Assembly: GCF_949987535.1 (NCBI RefSeq) | Contig: NC_080079.1 | Span: forward strand, 3,606,001 to 3,670,000 | Direction: 5' to 3' | Origin: Balaenoptera acutorostrata | Lineage: Eukaryota > Chordata > Mammalia > Artiodactyla > Balaenopteridae | DNA length: 64,000 nt | Shown here: positions 36,996-49,091 of the stretch, one piece after another | Layout of the letters: each line of letters opens with the position of its first letter | Numbering within the stretch: the stretch's first letter is position 1 | The notes under the pieces: generated by a model | Databases searched by the model: none | What the model was told of the DNA's origin: nothing | The model's input: the letters and a program-made list of their open reading frames with translations, nothing else | Translations under genes and position numbers: made by a program

Positions 36996-37639
36996 GGTCT
37001 CATAAGACTGGAACAAGAGTAGCGGAGTTAAGGGAAGGGACGGGGTGGACTTGTTGGAAGACAGTGATTAGTTGGGTGCAGCCTGAGCTGAGCATCATCA
37101 GTCTGACTCCTGGAAGGGGAGATGGAAGCAGTCACGGGCCAGAGGTTCGTGACTGGCTGAAAACAGGGTGAGATTTCAAATCTGGGCCCTTTGGTACAGC
37201 TGAGAAGGGAGAGTTCTTAGGTACTTCGGGGACGAGCTGGTGGAGACAGTCAAGGTGATCAGGTGCAGGACGAGGACAGGCCAGTCCATCCCGACCCCAT
37301 CCAGGCCCAGCAGAGCCTATTGATCCCTGGCTGGAAACAGGCGTTCCAGTGAACGAAGCTGAGGTTTCCCGTTAGTTTCCCTCCAAGAAGTGCACTTGCT
37401 GTAGTTTTTCATAATTATCTGAGCAAAGATTTGTTTCAAGGGGAGCTGGGGTATGGGAGATGAGCTCATTTAAGATGATTCCCCGAGGTGGTCTTAGAAA
37501 TAACAGGCGCAGCAATAATTGCTTTCGGATTTATTTATATCTCTGAAAATTCCAGGCATTTAAGGCAAATTAGCGATAAATTCCCAGGTTTTAGATAATT
37601 TTCCTAGGTTCATACAGCATTCATATTCTAGATTCCTTT
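36996..37639. other. Unique-looking AT-rich interval
   Basis: No gene or repeat is named. The piece at 37380-37620 is AT-rich with several ATTA/TAAT cores, such as 'gcaataattgctttcggatttattt'. It looks like unique DNA flanked by repeats, which makes it a weak candidate for a conserved non-coding element. Confidence 0.35.
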
Positions 37640-38295
37640 ATTGTGGTGGGCAGAATTCTAAGATGCCCCCCCAAATTCCCAACCCCTGGGGCCTATCCTC
37701 CCCCCCTCCCCGCCCTGTATAACCCCCTCCTTGAAGTAAGGCAGGACCTGTGAATGGAACGGGATGTTGCTTCGTGATTGGATTACAGTCTTTGGTAAAG
37801 ATGGAACTTTCCTGCAGATGTAATCAACTCCCCAGTCAGCTTCACTTTGAATGAATTCCAGGGAGATTCTCCTGCGTGGGACTGAGTGACTCAGATAAAA
37901 GCCCTTTAAAGAGGGACTGGGTCCTTCCTGTTGGCCTTAAGGAAGTAAGCTTGTCACGTTGTTAGAGGGTCCCTAAGAAGGTTATCACAGGGTGAGGGTG
38001 CTCTGGGACCCAAGAACAGCCCATGGCTGACAACCAGCAACAAAATAAGGACCTCAGTCCTACAACCACAAGGAACAACCCAACAACCACTTGAGCTTAG
38101 GAGAGGTCCCCAACCTCCAGAAACACGCAGCCCCCCTGACACCTTGACTGCAGCCTGAGACCCTGAGCAGAGACCCCAGCTAAGCTCTGGTTGGACTCCT
38201 GACCCATGGAAACTGTGAGCTCGTAAATGTGTATTGTTTTAAGTGGCTAAATTTGTGGTGACTTTTTATGCATCAATGGAAAAGTAGCACACTTA
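37640..38295 (+). repeat. LTR-like interspersed repeat
   Basis: Starts 'tggtgggcagaattctaagatg', contains 'tgtataaccccctccttga', 'gcaggacctgtgaatgg', 'gcagatgtaatcaact', 'gacaccttgactgcagcctgagaccctgag', 'ggaaactgtgagctcg', and ends 'aatgtgtattgttttaagtggctaaatttgtggtgact'. The end resembles an R-region with a displaced polyadenylation signal, which is why I favour an LTR. The name is uncertain. Confidence 0.7.
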
Positions 38296-40056
38296 GGTAA
38301 TAGTAGGTATGTGGAAGTCAATGTGTGCATTTCCAGGCTGGTTGATTTCACTGGACCTGGGAGGACTCATGGCTCTGTGGATTTAAGGGAGTCACAAGGG
38401 TTTACACCTCCCATGTGAACCTGCATGTCTCCATGGAGAATCTGAGCGATCCCACAGAAAACCAAATGGGACTTGAACTGAAAATGTTCCAGGGTCTCAG
38501 AAGTGGCTCTGATGAGATTTTCACCAAGAAAAACTTTCCATTTTTAAATATTGTCTTGATTGCACATTTTTATTCATCATGACCACGTGTTCTTTTGCCA
38601 AAACAAAGAACAAAAGTCCTCTTTACAAGGTAAAATCAGTCTTCTATATTTCAGCCAAGCCAGGGGTCTCCCAGTCCCTACACTGATAATAAGATCCCAG
38701 GTTTCAAAGAAAGCTGGTTATTGATGGCCTACTTTTTTCAACGTGGTAGCATGTCAATAAATTGGAGAATATTTTAGTTTGTAGATTTCCCCAAGCATTC
38801 TGGAGAAATCCTTAGACAATTTGCCATATAAACCAAGTTAATTGCTTTATGGTGTAGAGCTATGTCAACTATTTAGATATGCCATATGACAGACATTCAT
38901 AAATACAAGACAGACATATTTATTGATACAGTGATATGTAAGATAATTATTTTTATTATGTGAATTTCCGAGTTGAAATCAAGATAATCTCAGTTGTACT
39001 ACTCACTGGCATGGCCTTAACTAGTTGTCAGAAGAGCAAGAAGGGAAAGCTCTGGGTGATTTTCTGATTTTTCTCAGTTCTTCCTCATGCCTGGAATGTA
39101 AATCTCAGGGCACCATAAAATTGATTAAAAAAATGTAAGTTTAAATTATTTTTTATTTTAAGTCAGGTAGGAGGATAATAGAAAAAGATCATCAAAAACA
39201 ATGAGAAGAAATAATTGTTAATTTCTACAGTACCTTGAAACAGAAGCCCAAGAGAATAAATGGAATAAAGATACTATTAAAATTTCGTCTTTTATTATAT
39301 CTTCTCCGCCAGAGTAATTGTTGCTGTGTCCAATATATGCAGGGGACAATTTACTAGCTGTTTTCTATTAGTTTTTAACATTAACATATACAGAAATAAA
39401 ATGAATATCAAGCTTTCTTTGCTTAATTAAATGACTGACAAGGCATAGATGTTGCTGGACCGACTCTTGTACATAATATCTAAAGGCTGGGGGAACCAAA
39501 TAGAAATACCATAAGCAATGCGAACTTCCTCCTTTATTAAGTGAATATTGATGCAATATTATAGATTATTTTTCAGGCCACTGCATAAGAAGAGGCACGT
39601 GGCTTTCTTTTCCTGCAAGAATTATATATTAGTATTCAGAAGGAAAAAAATTCCTAATGTATCATTTACACACAGGATTAAAGGTTTCCGCAGATTCTTT
39701 CCTCTGTGAAATCACGTGCTCTTCACGGGGGCTCTTCAGTTTGGATTTTTAAATGGTACCATGGTGCGGAATGATACGATACAGGAAATGATTGGAGACA
39801 CCCGCTTGTTCCAAACCCTGGAATTCCTCCATGATTTTTCTAGAAATATAAAATTGACCTTATTAGGGTCTTCAGGTGTATTCAAAGCTGGGTCAGCTCA
39901 GGAAGCCATGCTAACTAGCTGTGATAAATGGTAGCCCCACCTAAAATTAATAATAGTGTCCTTTTCTTCTGAGAGCAGGCTACGTGCTATTTCCTCTCTG
40001 TGTGTCCGTCTCCAGCCGCCCCACATACACATGTGTATGTATATGTGTGTATATAA
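38296..40056. other. No recognised feature
   Basis: No gene or repeat that I can name; AT-rich throughout, with small unconvincing open frames. Confidence 0.45.
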
Positions 40057-40070
40057 ACACACACACACAC

Positions 40071-40102
<32 letters not shown>
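40057..40102. repeat. Compound (AC)n-(AT)n microsatellite
   Basis: About eight AC units followed by about fourteen AT units, preceded by imperfect TGTA sequence. Confidence 0.95.
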
Positions 40103-40108
<6 letters not shown>

Positions 40109-40390
40109 CTCAGTCCAAGAACAGCCCTTTGAGGTGGGCACTGTTAACGTCTCCATTTTATAGATGGGGAAACAGAGGCACAGCGGCTCGACGCCAGCAA
40201 ATGCCTCCAGGCATGCTGAGATAGAATGGGGAAACTGAGCCTGGATCAGGTGACTAAGGGGTTTACTCACTCAGCAGGCATTTACTGCACACCTACTGTG
40301 TACCACACACTCTTGTAGGTACTGGGGACATAACAGTGAACACAATAAGCACAGCCCATGCCCTCATGGAGCCAACATTCCAGATTATTG
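40103..40390 (-). repeat. MIR fragment plus adjoining very old repeat
   Basis: 40131-40200 reads 'gaggtgggcactgttaacgtctccattttatagatggggaaacagaggcacagc', a clear MIR in reverse. From 40265 to 40385, 'actgcacacctactgtgtaccacac', 'aggtactggggacataacagtgaac' and 'ccctcatggagccaacattcc' belong to another very old mammalian repeat, also represented at 8850. It is called here as one block because the boundary is not clear. Confidence 0.7.
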
Positions 40391-41890
40391 TTAAAGATTT
40401 ATTCCCTAGTATGATATGACTAACACTACCACCCCAGCCAAACTCAGCAAGTTAATTACATCTCAGGGAGGTTAATTAGGTATCCCAGGAAAATACATGA
40501 TTGAGCTGTAAGTCAGTTTGGGGAGGCTCTGGGACTTGGTGAAGCAGTCTCTAGTTCAGTGACTGTGTAGTGTGCTTGGGTGGGTGTTGGTGGCAGGGCA
40601 AGTGCTGTGTGTGTTGGGATCTGGTTAACACATTTCTCCCTACGCCCACTCATTCAAGGTGTGCATGACCCCTTCTGCTCTTTCCTGGTTCTCTGACTTG
40701 GAAACTGAAAATCAACGAATAAAATATAAAGTGTGTTTATAGGTAAATTGACCAGTGTTTGGTTTATCAGTCAATTGAGTAAAACCTCTCCCCATGTGGT
40801 TGTTAGAGTTTTTGCAGCAAGGGTTGGCTCAGGGCAGAGGCTTCATTCTATGACCCTAAAAATCAAGGACCTCCAGGAAGCAGCCACTCAGGTCAGGCTG
40901 GGGGATCCTTGGGCCATCTCACGCTCCACGTTTCATTGGAGCCACCAGTGGCATTTCTGCCCTCGCCATGATTTCTCTCCCAATTGCCTATCCGGTGGTA
41001 CCTTGGCAGTCCGCACTGAAATGCAGACTCTGAAAGGTTTACAGTGGATGTATATAGCAACACCAACCGTGCACGAACTCCTCAAAAGAACGTTTGTGGC
41101 CGCGACGATACAGTAATTCACATTTCTAATATTGCTAATAAAATTTAACAAATGGAAAACCAAAATGTCAAACAAGCAATAATACTGATGGTATTTCTCT
41201 TAGGCCGAGTAAAGAAAATCATAGTGACTTTAATTGGTTAGAATAATGAAAAGAAGAGAGAGAGAGAAAAAAAAAACCTCCAGGAGTTACAGTGACTCAA
41301 CCAGAGAGACAGTGAGTATAACTTTATTAAAAGTAGGTGGTAAGAATGCAACATGCCTGGGAGAGGAGATACTTTAGAATGGTGTAATTGACTTGAATTA
41401 ATTATGAGGGTGATGGATGGTGCCCACCTATGTAAATGAGGGCAGGCCTGAGATTCCAGCCAATGAAAGTGCAGCTGTGCTTTAGTGGACCATGGCATCG
41501 TATTTCAAGGAGTTCAGATTGTAAGGGAAGAGGAGTGATATTTATGGAGTGCAAAGCATGGTGAGACTTTGTGGGAAACCACGGATATTCAGCTTGTCAG
41601 AAAACGTCTTAATATTTACTCCTGCAATCCCGAGAGGGAAGCCCCCCTCCTCTAGAGGTTTCATTTACCCATTTTCCAGATAGAAAGCTCCAGTCAATGC
41701 ACTGAAGCCGCTGTGCTTTCTGGAACATCATTTCAGATTTTGAGATGATCCCTCTGTATTACCAGCCCTGTGACATGCTTGGGAGAAAATGCTGATAATG
41801 ATTCAGATCTCGCAGAATAATCCTCGTGTTGCAGTTTGTCGCAACTGGATTCGATGCGGCCAACATTTCCCTTGTTGGTGATTTTCCCTT
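40391..41890. other. No recognised feature
   Basis: No gene or nameable repeat. This is the left flank of the full-length L1. The last ten bases end in CCCTT, just before the endonuclease nick site. Confidence 0.45.
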
Positions 41891-41905
41891 AAAACTTTAA
41901 GCCCC
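41891..41905 (+). repeat. 5' target-site duplication of the full-length L1
   Basis: The 15-bp sequence aaaactttaagcccc is repeated without mismatch at 49138-49152. The flank reads CCCTT then AAAA, so on the minus strand the nick site is TTTT/AA, the preferred L1 endonuclease target. Confidence 0.95.
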
Positions 41906-41915
41906 GAGAGATTAA

Positions 41916-41927
41916 CCAAGATGGCGG
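41916..41927 (+). promoter_or_regulatory. YY1-type binding site at the L1 5' end
   Basis: CCAAGATGGCGG lies 11 bp from the element's first base. In human L1 a YY1 site in the same place sets the transcription start. Its presence here argues that the 5' end is complete. Function is inferred from position and match. Confidence 0.8.
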
Positions 41928-42581
41928 AGTAGAAGGACGTGCTCTCACTCCCTCTTGCGAGAGCACCAGAATCACAACTGGCTGCTGGACAATCATTGAC
42001 AGGAAGACCCTGGACTTCACCAAGGAGGACACCCCACGTCCAAGGAAAGAGGAGAAGCCACAGTGAGACGGTAGGAGGGGCGCAATCAGAGTAAAATCAA
42101 ATCCCATAACTGCTGGGTGGGTGACTCACAGACTGGCGAACACTTATACCACAGAAGTCCACCCACTGGAGTGAAGGTTCTGAGCCCCACCTCAGGCTTC
42201 CCAACCTGGGGGTCCGGCAAAGGGAGGAGGAATTCCTAGAGAATCAGACTTTGAAGTCTAGTGGGAATTGATTGCAGGACTGTGACAGGACTGGGGGAAA
42301 CAGAGACCCCACTCTTGGAGGGCACACACAAAGTAATGTGTGCATCGGGACCCAGGGGAAGGAGCAGTGACCCTGGGGGAGACTGAACCAGACGTACCTG
42401 CTGGTGTTGGGGGGGTCTCCTGCAGAGGTGAGTGGTGGCTCTGTTTCACCGTGGGGATAAGGACACTGGCAGCAGAGGTCCTGGGAAGTTCTCCTTGGCG
42501 TGAGCCCTCCCAGAGTCTGCCATTAACCCCACCAAAGAGCACGGGTAGGCTCCAGTGTTGGGTTGCCTCAGGCAAAACAAC

Positions 42582-42731
42582 CAACAGGGAGGGAACCCAG
42601 CCCCACCCATCAACAGTCAAGTGGATTAAGGTTTTACTGGGCTCTGATCGCCACAGCAACAGGGAGGGAACCCAGCCCCACCCATCAACAGTCAAGTGGA
42701 TTAAGGTTTTACTGAGCTCTGACCACCACAG
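42582..42731 (+). repeat. 75-bp tandem duplication in the L1 5' UTR
   Basis: Two adjacent 75-bp copies (42582-42656 and 42657-42731) each begin caacagggagggaacccag. They differ at only a few positions near their 3' ends (actgGgctctgatcGccac versus actgAgctctgacCAccac). A third partial start, caacag, follows. The near identity implies a recent duplication in this element or its immediate lineage. Confidence 0.95.
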
Positions 42732-42876
42732 CAACAGTCAGCTCTACCCACCACCAGAGCCTCCCATCAAGCCTCTTAGATAGCCTCAACCACCAGAGGG
42801 CAGACAACAGAAGCAAGAAAAACTACAATCCTGCAGCCTGTGGACCAAAAACCACAGTTACAGAAAGACAGAGAAG

Positions 42877-43782
42877 ATGAAAAGGCAGAGGGCTATGTAC
42901 CAGATGAAGGAACAAGAAAAAACCCCAGAAAAACAACTAAATGAAGTGGAGATAGGCAACCTTCCAGAAAAAGAATTCAGAATAATGATAGTGAAGATGA
43001 TCCAGGACCTCGGAATAAGAATGGAGGCAAAGATTGAGAAGATGCAAGAAATGATTAACAAAGACCTAGAAGAATTAAAGAACAAACAAACAGAGATGAC
43101 CAATACAATAACTGAAATGAAAACTACACTAGAAGGAATCAATAGCAGAATAACTGAGGCAGAAGAACGGATAAGTGACCTGGAAGACAGAATGGTGGAA
43201 TTCACTGCTGCGGAACAGACTAAAGAAAAAAGACTAAAAAGAAATGAAGACAGCCTAAGAGACCTCTGGGACAACATTAAACGCAACAACATTCGCATTA
43301 TAGGGGTCCCAGAAGGAGAAGAGAGAGAGAAAGGACCAGAGAAAATATTTGAAGAGATTATAATCGAAAACTTCCCTAACATGGGAAAGGAAATAGCCAC
43401 CCAAGTCCAGGAAGCGCAGAGAGTCCCATACAGAATAAACCCAAGGAGAAACACGCCGAGACACATAGTAATCAAAGTGGCAAAAATTAAAGACAAAGAA
43501 AAATTATTGAAAGCAGCAAGGGAAAAACGACAAATAACATACAAGGGAACCCCCATAAGGTTAACAGCTGATTTCTCAGCAGAAACTCTGCAAGCCAGAA
43601 GGGAGTGGCATGAAATACTTAAAGTGATGAAAGGGAAGAACCTACAACCAAGATTACTCTACCCAGCAAGGATCTCATTTAGATTTGATGGAGAAATCAA
43701 AAGCTTTACAGACAAGCAAAAGCTAAGAGAATTCAGCACCACCAAACCAGCTCTACAACAAATGCTAAAGGAACTTCTCTAA
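42877..43782 (+). CDS. L1 ORF1p, RNA-binding nucleic-acid chaperone
   Basis: ORF1p forms trimers, coats L1 RNA and helps make the cytoplasmic ribonucleoprotein that carries out retrotransposition. The 301-aa frame starts at ATG and ends at TAA without interruption. Residues about 35-136 form a long heptad-patterned coiled coil rich in Lys, Glu, Ile, Leu and Met. Residues about 137-232 are the RRM-like domain, marked by [12 protein letters not shown] (138-149) and [17 protein letters not shown] (195-211). Residues 233-301 are the C-terminal domain with the conserved [14 protein letters not shown] and YPARISF motifs. Human ORF1p is 338 aa; most of the difference seems to lie in the N-terminus and coiled coil. 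ORF2 follows 58 bp downstream. The protein is probably functional, judged by eye only. Confidence 0.96.
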   Translation: MKRQRAMYQMKEQEKTPEKQLNEVEIGNLPEKEFRIMIVKMIQDLGIRMEAKIEKMQEMINKDLEELKNKQTEMTNTITEMKTTLEGINSRITEAEERISDLEDRMVEFTAAEQTKEKRLKRNEDSLRDLWDNIKRNNIRIIGVPEGEEREKGPEKIFEEIIIENFPNMGKEIATQVQEAQRVPYRINPRRNTPRHIVIKVAKIKDKEKLLKAAREKRQITYKGTPIRLTADFSAETLQARREWHEILKVMKGKNLQPRLLYPARISFRFDGEIKSFTDKQKLREFSTTKPALQQMLKELL

Positions 43783-43840
43783 GTGGGAAACACAAGAGAA
43801 GAAAAGGACCTACAAAAACAAACCCAAAACAATTAAGAAA

Positions 43841-46800
43841 ATGGTCATAGGAACATACATATCGATAATTACCTTAAACGTGAATGGATTAAATGCCCCA
43901 ACCAAAAGACATAGACTGGCTGAATGGATACAAAAACAAGACCCATATATATGCTGTCTACAAGAGACCCACTTCAGACCTAGGGACACATACAGACTGA
44001 AAGTGAGGGGATGGAAAAAGATATTCCATGCAAATGGAAATCAAAAGAAAGCTGGAGTAGCTATACTCATATCAGATAAAATAGACTTTAAAATAAAGAA
44101 TGTTACAAGAGACAAGGAAGGACACTACATAATGATCCAGGGATCAATCCAAGAAGAAGATATAACAATTATAAATATATATGCACCCAACATAGGAGCA
44201 CCTCAATACATAAGGCAACTGCTAACAGCTATAAAAGAGGAAATCGACAGTAACACAATAATAGTGGGGGACTTTAACACCTCACTTACACCAATGGACA
44301 GATCATCCAAAATGAAAATAAATAAGGAAACAGAAGCTTTAAATGACACAATAGACCAGATAGATTTAATTGATATATATAGGACATTCCATCCAAAAAC
44401 GGCAGATTACACGTTCTTCTCAAGTGCACACGGAACATTCTCCAGGATAGATCACATCTTGGGTCACAAATCAAGCCTCAGTAAATTTAAGAAAATTGAA
44501 ATCATATCAAGCATCTTTTCTGACCACAACGCTATGAGATTAGAAATGAATCACAGGGAAAAAAACGTAAAAAAGACAAACACATGGAGGCTAAACAATA
44601 CGTTACTAAATAACCAAGAGATCACTGAAGGAATCAAACAGGAAATAAAAAAATACCTAGAGACAAATGACAATGAAAACACGACGACCCAAAACCTATG
44701 GGATGCAGCAAAAGCGGTTCTAAGAGGGAAGTTTATAGCTATACAAGCCTACCTAAAGAAACAAGAAAAATCTCAAGTAAACAATCTAACTTTACACCTA
44801 AAGAAACTAGAGAAAGAAGAACAAACAAAACCCAAAGTTAGCAGAAGGAAAGAAATCATAAAGATCAGAGCAGAAATAAATGAAATAGAAACAAAGAAAA
44901 CAATAGCAAAGATCAATAAAACTAAAAGTTGGTTCTTTGAGAAGATAAACAAAATTGATAAGCCATTAGCCAGACTCATCAAGAAAAAGAGGGAGAGGAC
45001 TCAAATCAATAAAATCAGAAATGAAAAAGGAGAAGTTACAACAGACACCGCAGAAATACAAAACATCCTAAGAGACTACTACAAGCAACTTTATGCCAAT
45101 AAAATGGACAACCTGGAAGAAATGGACAAATTCTTAGAAAGGTATAACCTTCCAAGACTGAATCAGGAAGAAACAGAAAATATCAACAGACCAATCACAA
45201 GTAATGAAATTGAAACTGTGATTAAAAATCTTCCAACAAACAAAAGTCCAGGACCAGATGGCTTCACAGGTGAATTCTATCAAACATTTAGAGAAGAGCT
45301 AACACCCATCCTTCTCAAACTCTTCCAAAAAATTGCAGAGGAAGGAACTCTCCCAAACTCATTCTATGAGGCCACAATCACCCTGATACCAAAACCAGAC
45401 AAAGACACTACAAAAAAAGAAAATTACAGACCAATATCACTGATGAATATAGATGCAAAAATCCTCAACAAAATACTAGCAAACAGAATCCAACAACACA
45501 TTAAAAGGATCATACACCACGATCAAGTGGGATTTATCCCAGGGATGCAAGGATTCTTCAATATACGCAAATCAATCAATGTGATACACCATATTAACAA
45601 ATTGAAGAATAAAAACCATATGATCATCTCAATAGATGCAGAAAAAGCTTTTGACAAAATTCAACACCCATTTATGATAAAAACTCTCCAGAAAGTGGGC
45701 ATAGAGGGAACCTACCTCAACATAATAAAGGCCATATATGACAAACCCACAGCAAACATCATTCTCAATGGTGAAAAACTGAAAGCATTTCCTCTAAGAT
45801 CAGGAACGAGACAAGGATGTCCACTCTCACCACTATTATTCAACATAGTTCTGGAAGTCCTAGCCACGGCAATCAGAGAAGAAAAAGAAATAAAAGGAAT
45901 ACAAATTGGAAAAGAAGAAGTAAAACTGTCACTGTTTGCGGATGACATGATACTATACATAGAGAATCCTAAAACTGCCACCAGAAAACTGCTAGAGCTA
46001 ATTAATGAATATGGTAAAGTTGCAGGTTACAAAATGAATGCACAGAAATCTCTTGCATTCCTATACACTAATGATGAAAAATCTGAAAGAGAAATTATGG
46101 AAACACTCCCATTTACCATTGCAACAAAAAGAATAAAATACCTAGGAATAAACCTACCTAGGGAGGCAAAAGACCTGTATGCAGAAAACTATAAGACACT
46201 GATGAAAGAAATTAAAGATGATACCAACAGATGGAGAGATATACCATGTTCTTGGATTGGAAGAATCAACATTGTGAAAATGAGTATACTACCCAAAGCA
46301 ATCTACAGATTCAATGCAATCCCTATCAAATTACCAATGGCATTTTTTACGGAGCTAGAACAAATCATCTTAAAATTTGTATGGAGACACAAAAGACCCC
46401 GAATAGCCAAAGCAGTCTTGAGGCAAAAAAATGGAGCTGGAGGAATCAGACTCCCTGACTTCAGACTATACTACAAAGCTACAGTAATCAAGACAATATG
46501 GTACTGGCACAAAAACAGAAACATAGATCAATGGAACAAGATAGAAAGCCCAGAGATTAACCCACGCACCTATGGTCAACTAATCTATGACAAAGGAGGC
46601 AAAGATATACAATGGAGAAAAGACAGTCTCTTCAATAAGTGGTGCTGGGAAAACTGGACAGCCACATGTAAAAGAATGAAATTAGAATACTCCCTAACAC
46701 CATACACAAAAATAAACTCAAAATGGATTAGAGACCTAAATATAAGACTGGACACTATAAAACTCTTAGAGGAAAACATAGGAAGAACACTCTTTGACAT

Positions 46801-47659
46801 AAATCACAGCAAGATCTTTTTCGATCCACCTCCTAGAGTAATGGAAATAAAAACAAAAATAAACAAGTGGGACCTAATGAAACTTCAAAGCTTTTGCACA
46901 GCAAAGGAAACCATAAACAAGACGAAAAGACAACCCTCAGAATGGGAGAAAATATTTGCAAATGAATCAACGGACAAAGGATTAATCTCCAAAATATATA
47001 AACAGCTCATTCAGCTCAATATCAAAGAAACAAACACCCCAATCCAAAAATGGGCAGAAGACCTAAATAGACATTTCTCCAAAGAAGACATACAGATGGC
47101 CACGAAGCACATGAAAAGATGCTCAACATCACTAATTATTAGAGAAATGCAAATCAAAACTACAATGAGGTATCACCTCACTCCTGTTAGAATGGGCATC
47201 ATCAGAAAATCTACAAACAACAAATGCTGGAGAGGGTGTGGAGAAAAGGGAACCCTCTTGCACTGTTGGTGGGAATGTAAATTGATACAGCCACTATGGA
47301 GAACAATATGGAGGTTCCTTAAAAAACTAAAAATAGAATTACCATATGACCCAGCAATCCCACTACTGGGCATATACCCAGAGAAAACCGTAATTCAAAA
47401 AGACACGTGCACCCGAATGTTCATTGCAGCACTATTTACAATAGCCAGGTCATGGAAGCAACCTAAATGCCCATCAACAGACGAATGGATAAAGAAGTTG
47501 TGGTACATATATACGATGGAATATTATTCAGCCATAAAAAGGAACGAAATTGAGTCATTTGTTGAGAAGTGGATGGATCTAGAGACTGTCATACAGAGTG
47601 AAGTAAGTCAGAAAGAGAAAAACAAATATCGTATGTTAATGCATGTATGTGGAACGTAG
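43841..47659 (+). CDS. L1 ORF2p, endonuclease and reverse transcriptase
   Basis: ORF2p nicks target DNA and reverse-transcribes L1 RNA at the nick. The frame is 1272 aa (human: 1275) and is open from ATG to TAG. The APE-type endonuclease spans about 1-240, with N13, E42, Y114, D144, N146, D204 and H229 in the expected places (LNVNGLN, QETHF, NIYAPN, GDFNT, RIDHIL, SDHN). A linker and Z region lie at about 380-480 ([13 protein letters not shown]). The reverse transcriptase spans about 500-770, with IDAEKAFD (D599), [12 protein letters not shown] and FADD (D701, D702). A C-terminal Cys-rich motif has C1129, C1133, H1141 and C1146 (CX3CX7HX4C). No key residue is missing. Translation presumably uses the unusual re-initiation seen in other L1s, given the 58-bp spacer after ORF1. 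Confidence 0.97.
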   Translation: MVIGTYISIITLNVNGLNAPTKRHRLAEWIQKQDPYICCLQETHFRPRDTYRLKVRGWKKIFHANGNQKKAGVAILISDKIDFKIKNVTRDKEGHYIMIQGSIQEEDITIINIYAPNIGAPQYIRQLLTAIKEEIDSNTIIVGDFNTSLTPMDRSSKMKINKETEALNDTIDQIDLIDIYRTFHPKTADYTFFSSAHGTFSRIDHILGHKSSLSKFKKIEIISSIFSDHNAMRLEMNHREKNVKKTNTWRLNNTLLNNQEITEGIKQEIKKYLETNDNENTTTQNLWDAAKAVLRGKFIAIQAYLKKQEKSQVNNLTLHLKKLEKEEQTKPKVSRRKEIIKIRAEINEIETKKTIAKINKTKSWFFEKINKIDKPLARLIKKKRERTQINKIRNEKGEVTTDTAEIQNILRDYYKQLYANKMDNLEEMDKFLERYNLPRLNQEETENINRPITSNEIETVIKNLPTNKSPGPDGFTGEFYQTFREELTPILLKLFQKIAEEGTLPNSFYEATITLIPKPDKDTTKKENYRPISLMNIDAKILNKILANRIQQHIKRIIHHDQVGFIPGMQGFFNIRKSINVIHHINKLKNKNHMIISIDAEKAFDKIQHPFMIKTLQKVGIEGTYLNIIKAIYDKPTANIILNGEKLKAFPLRSGTRQGCPLSPLLFNIVLEVLATAIREEKEIKGIQIGKEEVKLSLFADDMILYIENPKTATRKLLELINEYGKVAGYKMNAQKSLAFLYTNDEKSEREIMETLPFTIATKRIKYLGINLPREAKDLYAENYKTLMKEIKDDTNRWRDIPCSWIGRINIVKMSILPKAIYRFNAIPIKLPMAFFTELEQIILKFVWRHKRPRIAKAVLRQKNGAGGIRLPDFRLYYKATVIKTIWYWHKNRNIDQWNKIESPEINPRTYGQLIYDKGGKDIQWRKDSLFNKWCWENWTATCKRMKLEYSLTPYTKINSKWIRDLNIRLDTIKLLEENIGRTLFDINHSKIFFDPPPRVMEIKTKINKWDLMKLQSFCTAKETINKTKRQPSEWEKIFANESTDKGLISKIYKQLIQLNIKETNTPIQKWAEDLNRHFSKEDIQMATKHMKRCSTSLIIREMQIKTTMRYHLTPVRMGIIRKSTNNKCWRGCGEKGTLLHCWWECKLIQPLWRTIWRFLKKLKIELPYDPAIPLLGIYPEKTVIQKDTCTRMFIAALFTIARSWKQPKCPSTDEWIKKLWYIYTMEYYSAIKRNEIESFVEKWMDLETVIQSEVSQKEKNKYRMLMHVCGT

Positions 47660-47866
47660 AAAAATGGTACAGATGAGCCAGTTTGCAGGGCAGAAGTTGA
47701 GACACAGATGTAGAGAATGGACATATGGACACCAAGGGGGGAAAACTGCGATGAGGTGGGGATGGTGATGTGCTGAATTGGGCGATTGGGATTGACATGT
47801 ATACACTGATGTGTATAAAACTGATGCCTAATAAGAACCTGCAGTATAAAAAAACAAACAAAACAA
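47660..47866 (+). other. L1 3' UTR and internal A-rich end
   Basis: A short 3' UTR ends at 'gattgacatgtatacactg', 'cctaataagaacctgcagtat' and then an A-rich tract (47848-47866). The body has no canonical AATAAA just before that tract; the nearest is AATAAG in 'cctaataagaacc'. An older relative at 24339-24563 carries a further 150 bp with AATAAA. Weak termination here would explain read-through into the sequence that follows. Confidence 0.8.
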
Positions 47867-47893
47867 CTAATACTAAACTTTCATTGGGTTATT

Positions 47894-48449
47894 TGTATGG
47901 AAATATGTTAATATAAATGTTTCAGACATTACATGAAATTTCTAAAAATCTTATATTTGTATTTGTATGGAAATATGTATGGAAATATGTTAATATAAAT
48001 GTTTCAGACATTACATGAAATTTCTAAAAATCTTATATTTGTATTTGTATGGAAATATGTATGGAAATATGTTAATATAAATGTTTCAGACATTACATGA
48101 AATTTCTAAAAATCTTATATTTGTATTTGTATGGAAATATGTATGAAAATATGTTAATATAAATGTTTCAGACATTACATGAAATTTCTAAAAATCTTAT
48201 ATTTGTATTTGTATGGAAATATGTATGGAAATATGTTAATATAAATGTTTCAGACATTACATGAAATTTCTAAAAATCTTATATTTGTATTTGTATGGAA
48301 ATATGTATGGAAATATGTTAATATAAATGTTTCAGACATTACATGAAATTTCTAAAAATCTTATATTTGTATTTGTATGGAAATATGTATGGAAATATGT
48401 TAATATAAATGTTTCAGACATTACAGGAAACTTCTAAAAATCTTATATG
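47894..48449 (+). repeat. 82-bp minisatellite, about 6.8 copies
   Basis: The anchor gtttcagacattaca recurs at 47919, 48001, 48083, 48165, 48247, 48329 and 48411, exactly 82 bp apart. The middle copies are almost identical, with one G-to-A change near 48145. The first copy lacks the left part of the unit and the last has several changes (acaGgaaaCttct). Each unit holds an internal partial duplication of gtatggaaatat. Confidence 0.98.
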
Positions 48450-49091
48450 TTCTGGTATAATGTTATAAGTAATAATCCTAGTTATTACTTTAAAATGTAT
48501 ATCTCAGAAATAACTAATTTTCTTGTCAACTGCATTATTATGAACTTTCATCAAATCTTTAACCATGGTCATTTTTAAGTCTTTTGTCATTTACAGACAG
48601 TTCTGGGTGTACTCTGATGATTTTGCAAATATGTTCCTATAAAAGAGTTTCATCTTCAAGAAATTCATGGAAAAGACTCTGACAAGTACAGGTTTCTGGT
48701 AACTGACTGTACTGCTGAACTGAATGAATAAGCATTTTCAGAACTCTAATGAAAAACTGATGAACTCATAAAACTGCTAACAAAAGATCAAGATGAAAAA
48801 AAAGAAATTAATTACATGGGACTGAGTGAACTGATGAGGATGAGTATAATTTTTGTGACTTTCTGTCTGAATTAAAAAAAAAAAATCCCACAAGGACTCA
48901 GAGGAAAAGAATATACAAATCAATTTTCACTGCAAAGTAAAGGAGCTGTTACAGTGGAGGATTACTGGACTGAATGTCAATATTATGACATAGTATAAGT
49001 GTGTTTCATGTTTGGTAATTGCAATCATTGTTGCTTTTGTTGTGGTCATCCATGTACAATGCTTGGTGTCAGTCTATCTATCTCTTGTAAA

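Larger units (their letters stand above)
41906..42876 (+). promoter_or_regulatory. L1 5' UTR / internal promoter
   Basis: GC-richer sequence between the left target duplication and ORF1. As in other mammalian L1s it is expected to contain an internal RNA polymerase II promoter that starts transcription at or near base 41906. It opens with a YY1-type site and ends in an A-rich leader before ORF1. A 75-bp tandem duplication lies at 42582-42731. Open frames in it on both strands lack ATG starts. Confidence 0.85.

Noticed and set aside
42258..42783. Open frames on both strands of the L1 5' UTR, considered as an ORF0-like gene
   Set aside because: Both begin at non-ATG codons (GTG, TTG) and stay open mainly because the duplicated unit is 75 bp, a multiple of three. 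I see no similarity to known ORF0.
42858..43556. Antisense open frame of 232 codons over L1 ORF1
   Set aside because: It mirrors the coding constraint of ORF1 on the other strand, and its hydrophobic composition follows from antisense of Lys/Glu-rich codons.
48572..48596. Splice-acceptor-like pyrimidine tract ending in TTACAG inside the transduced segment
   Set aside because: Such short tracts are common in AT-rich DNA. No exon or coding frame follows, so I cannot argue that the segment is a captured terminal exon.
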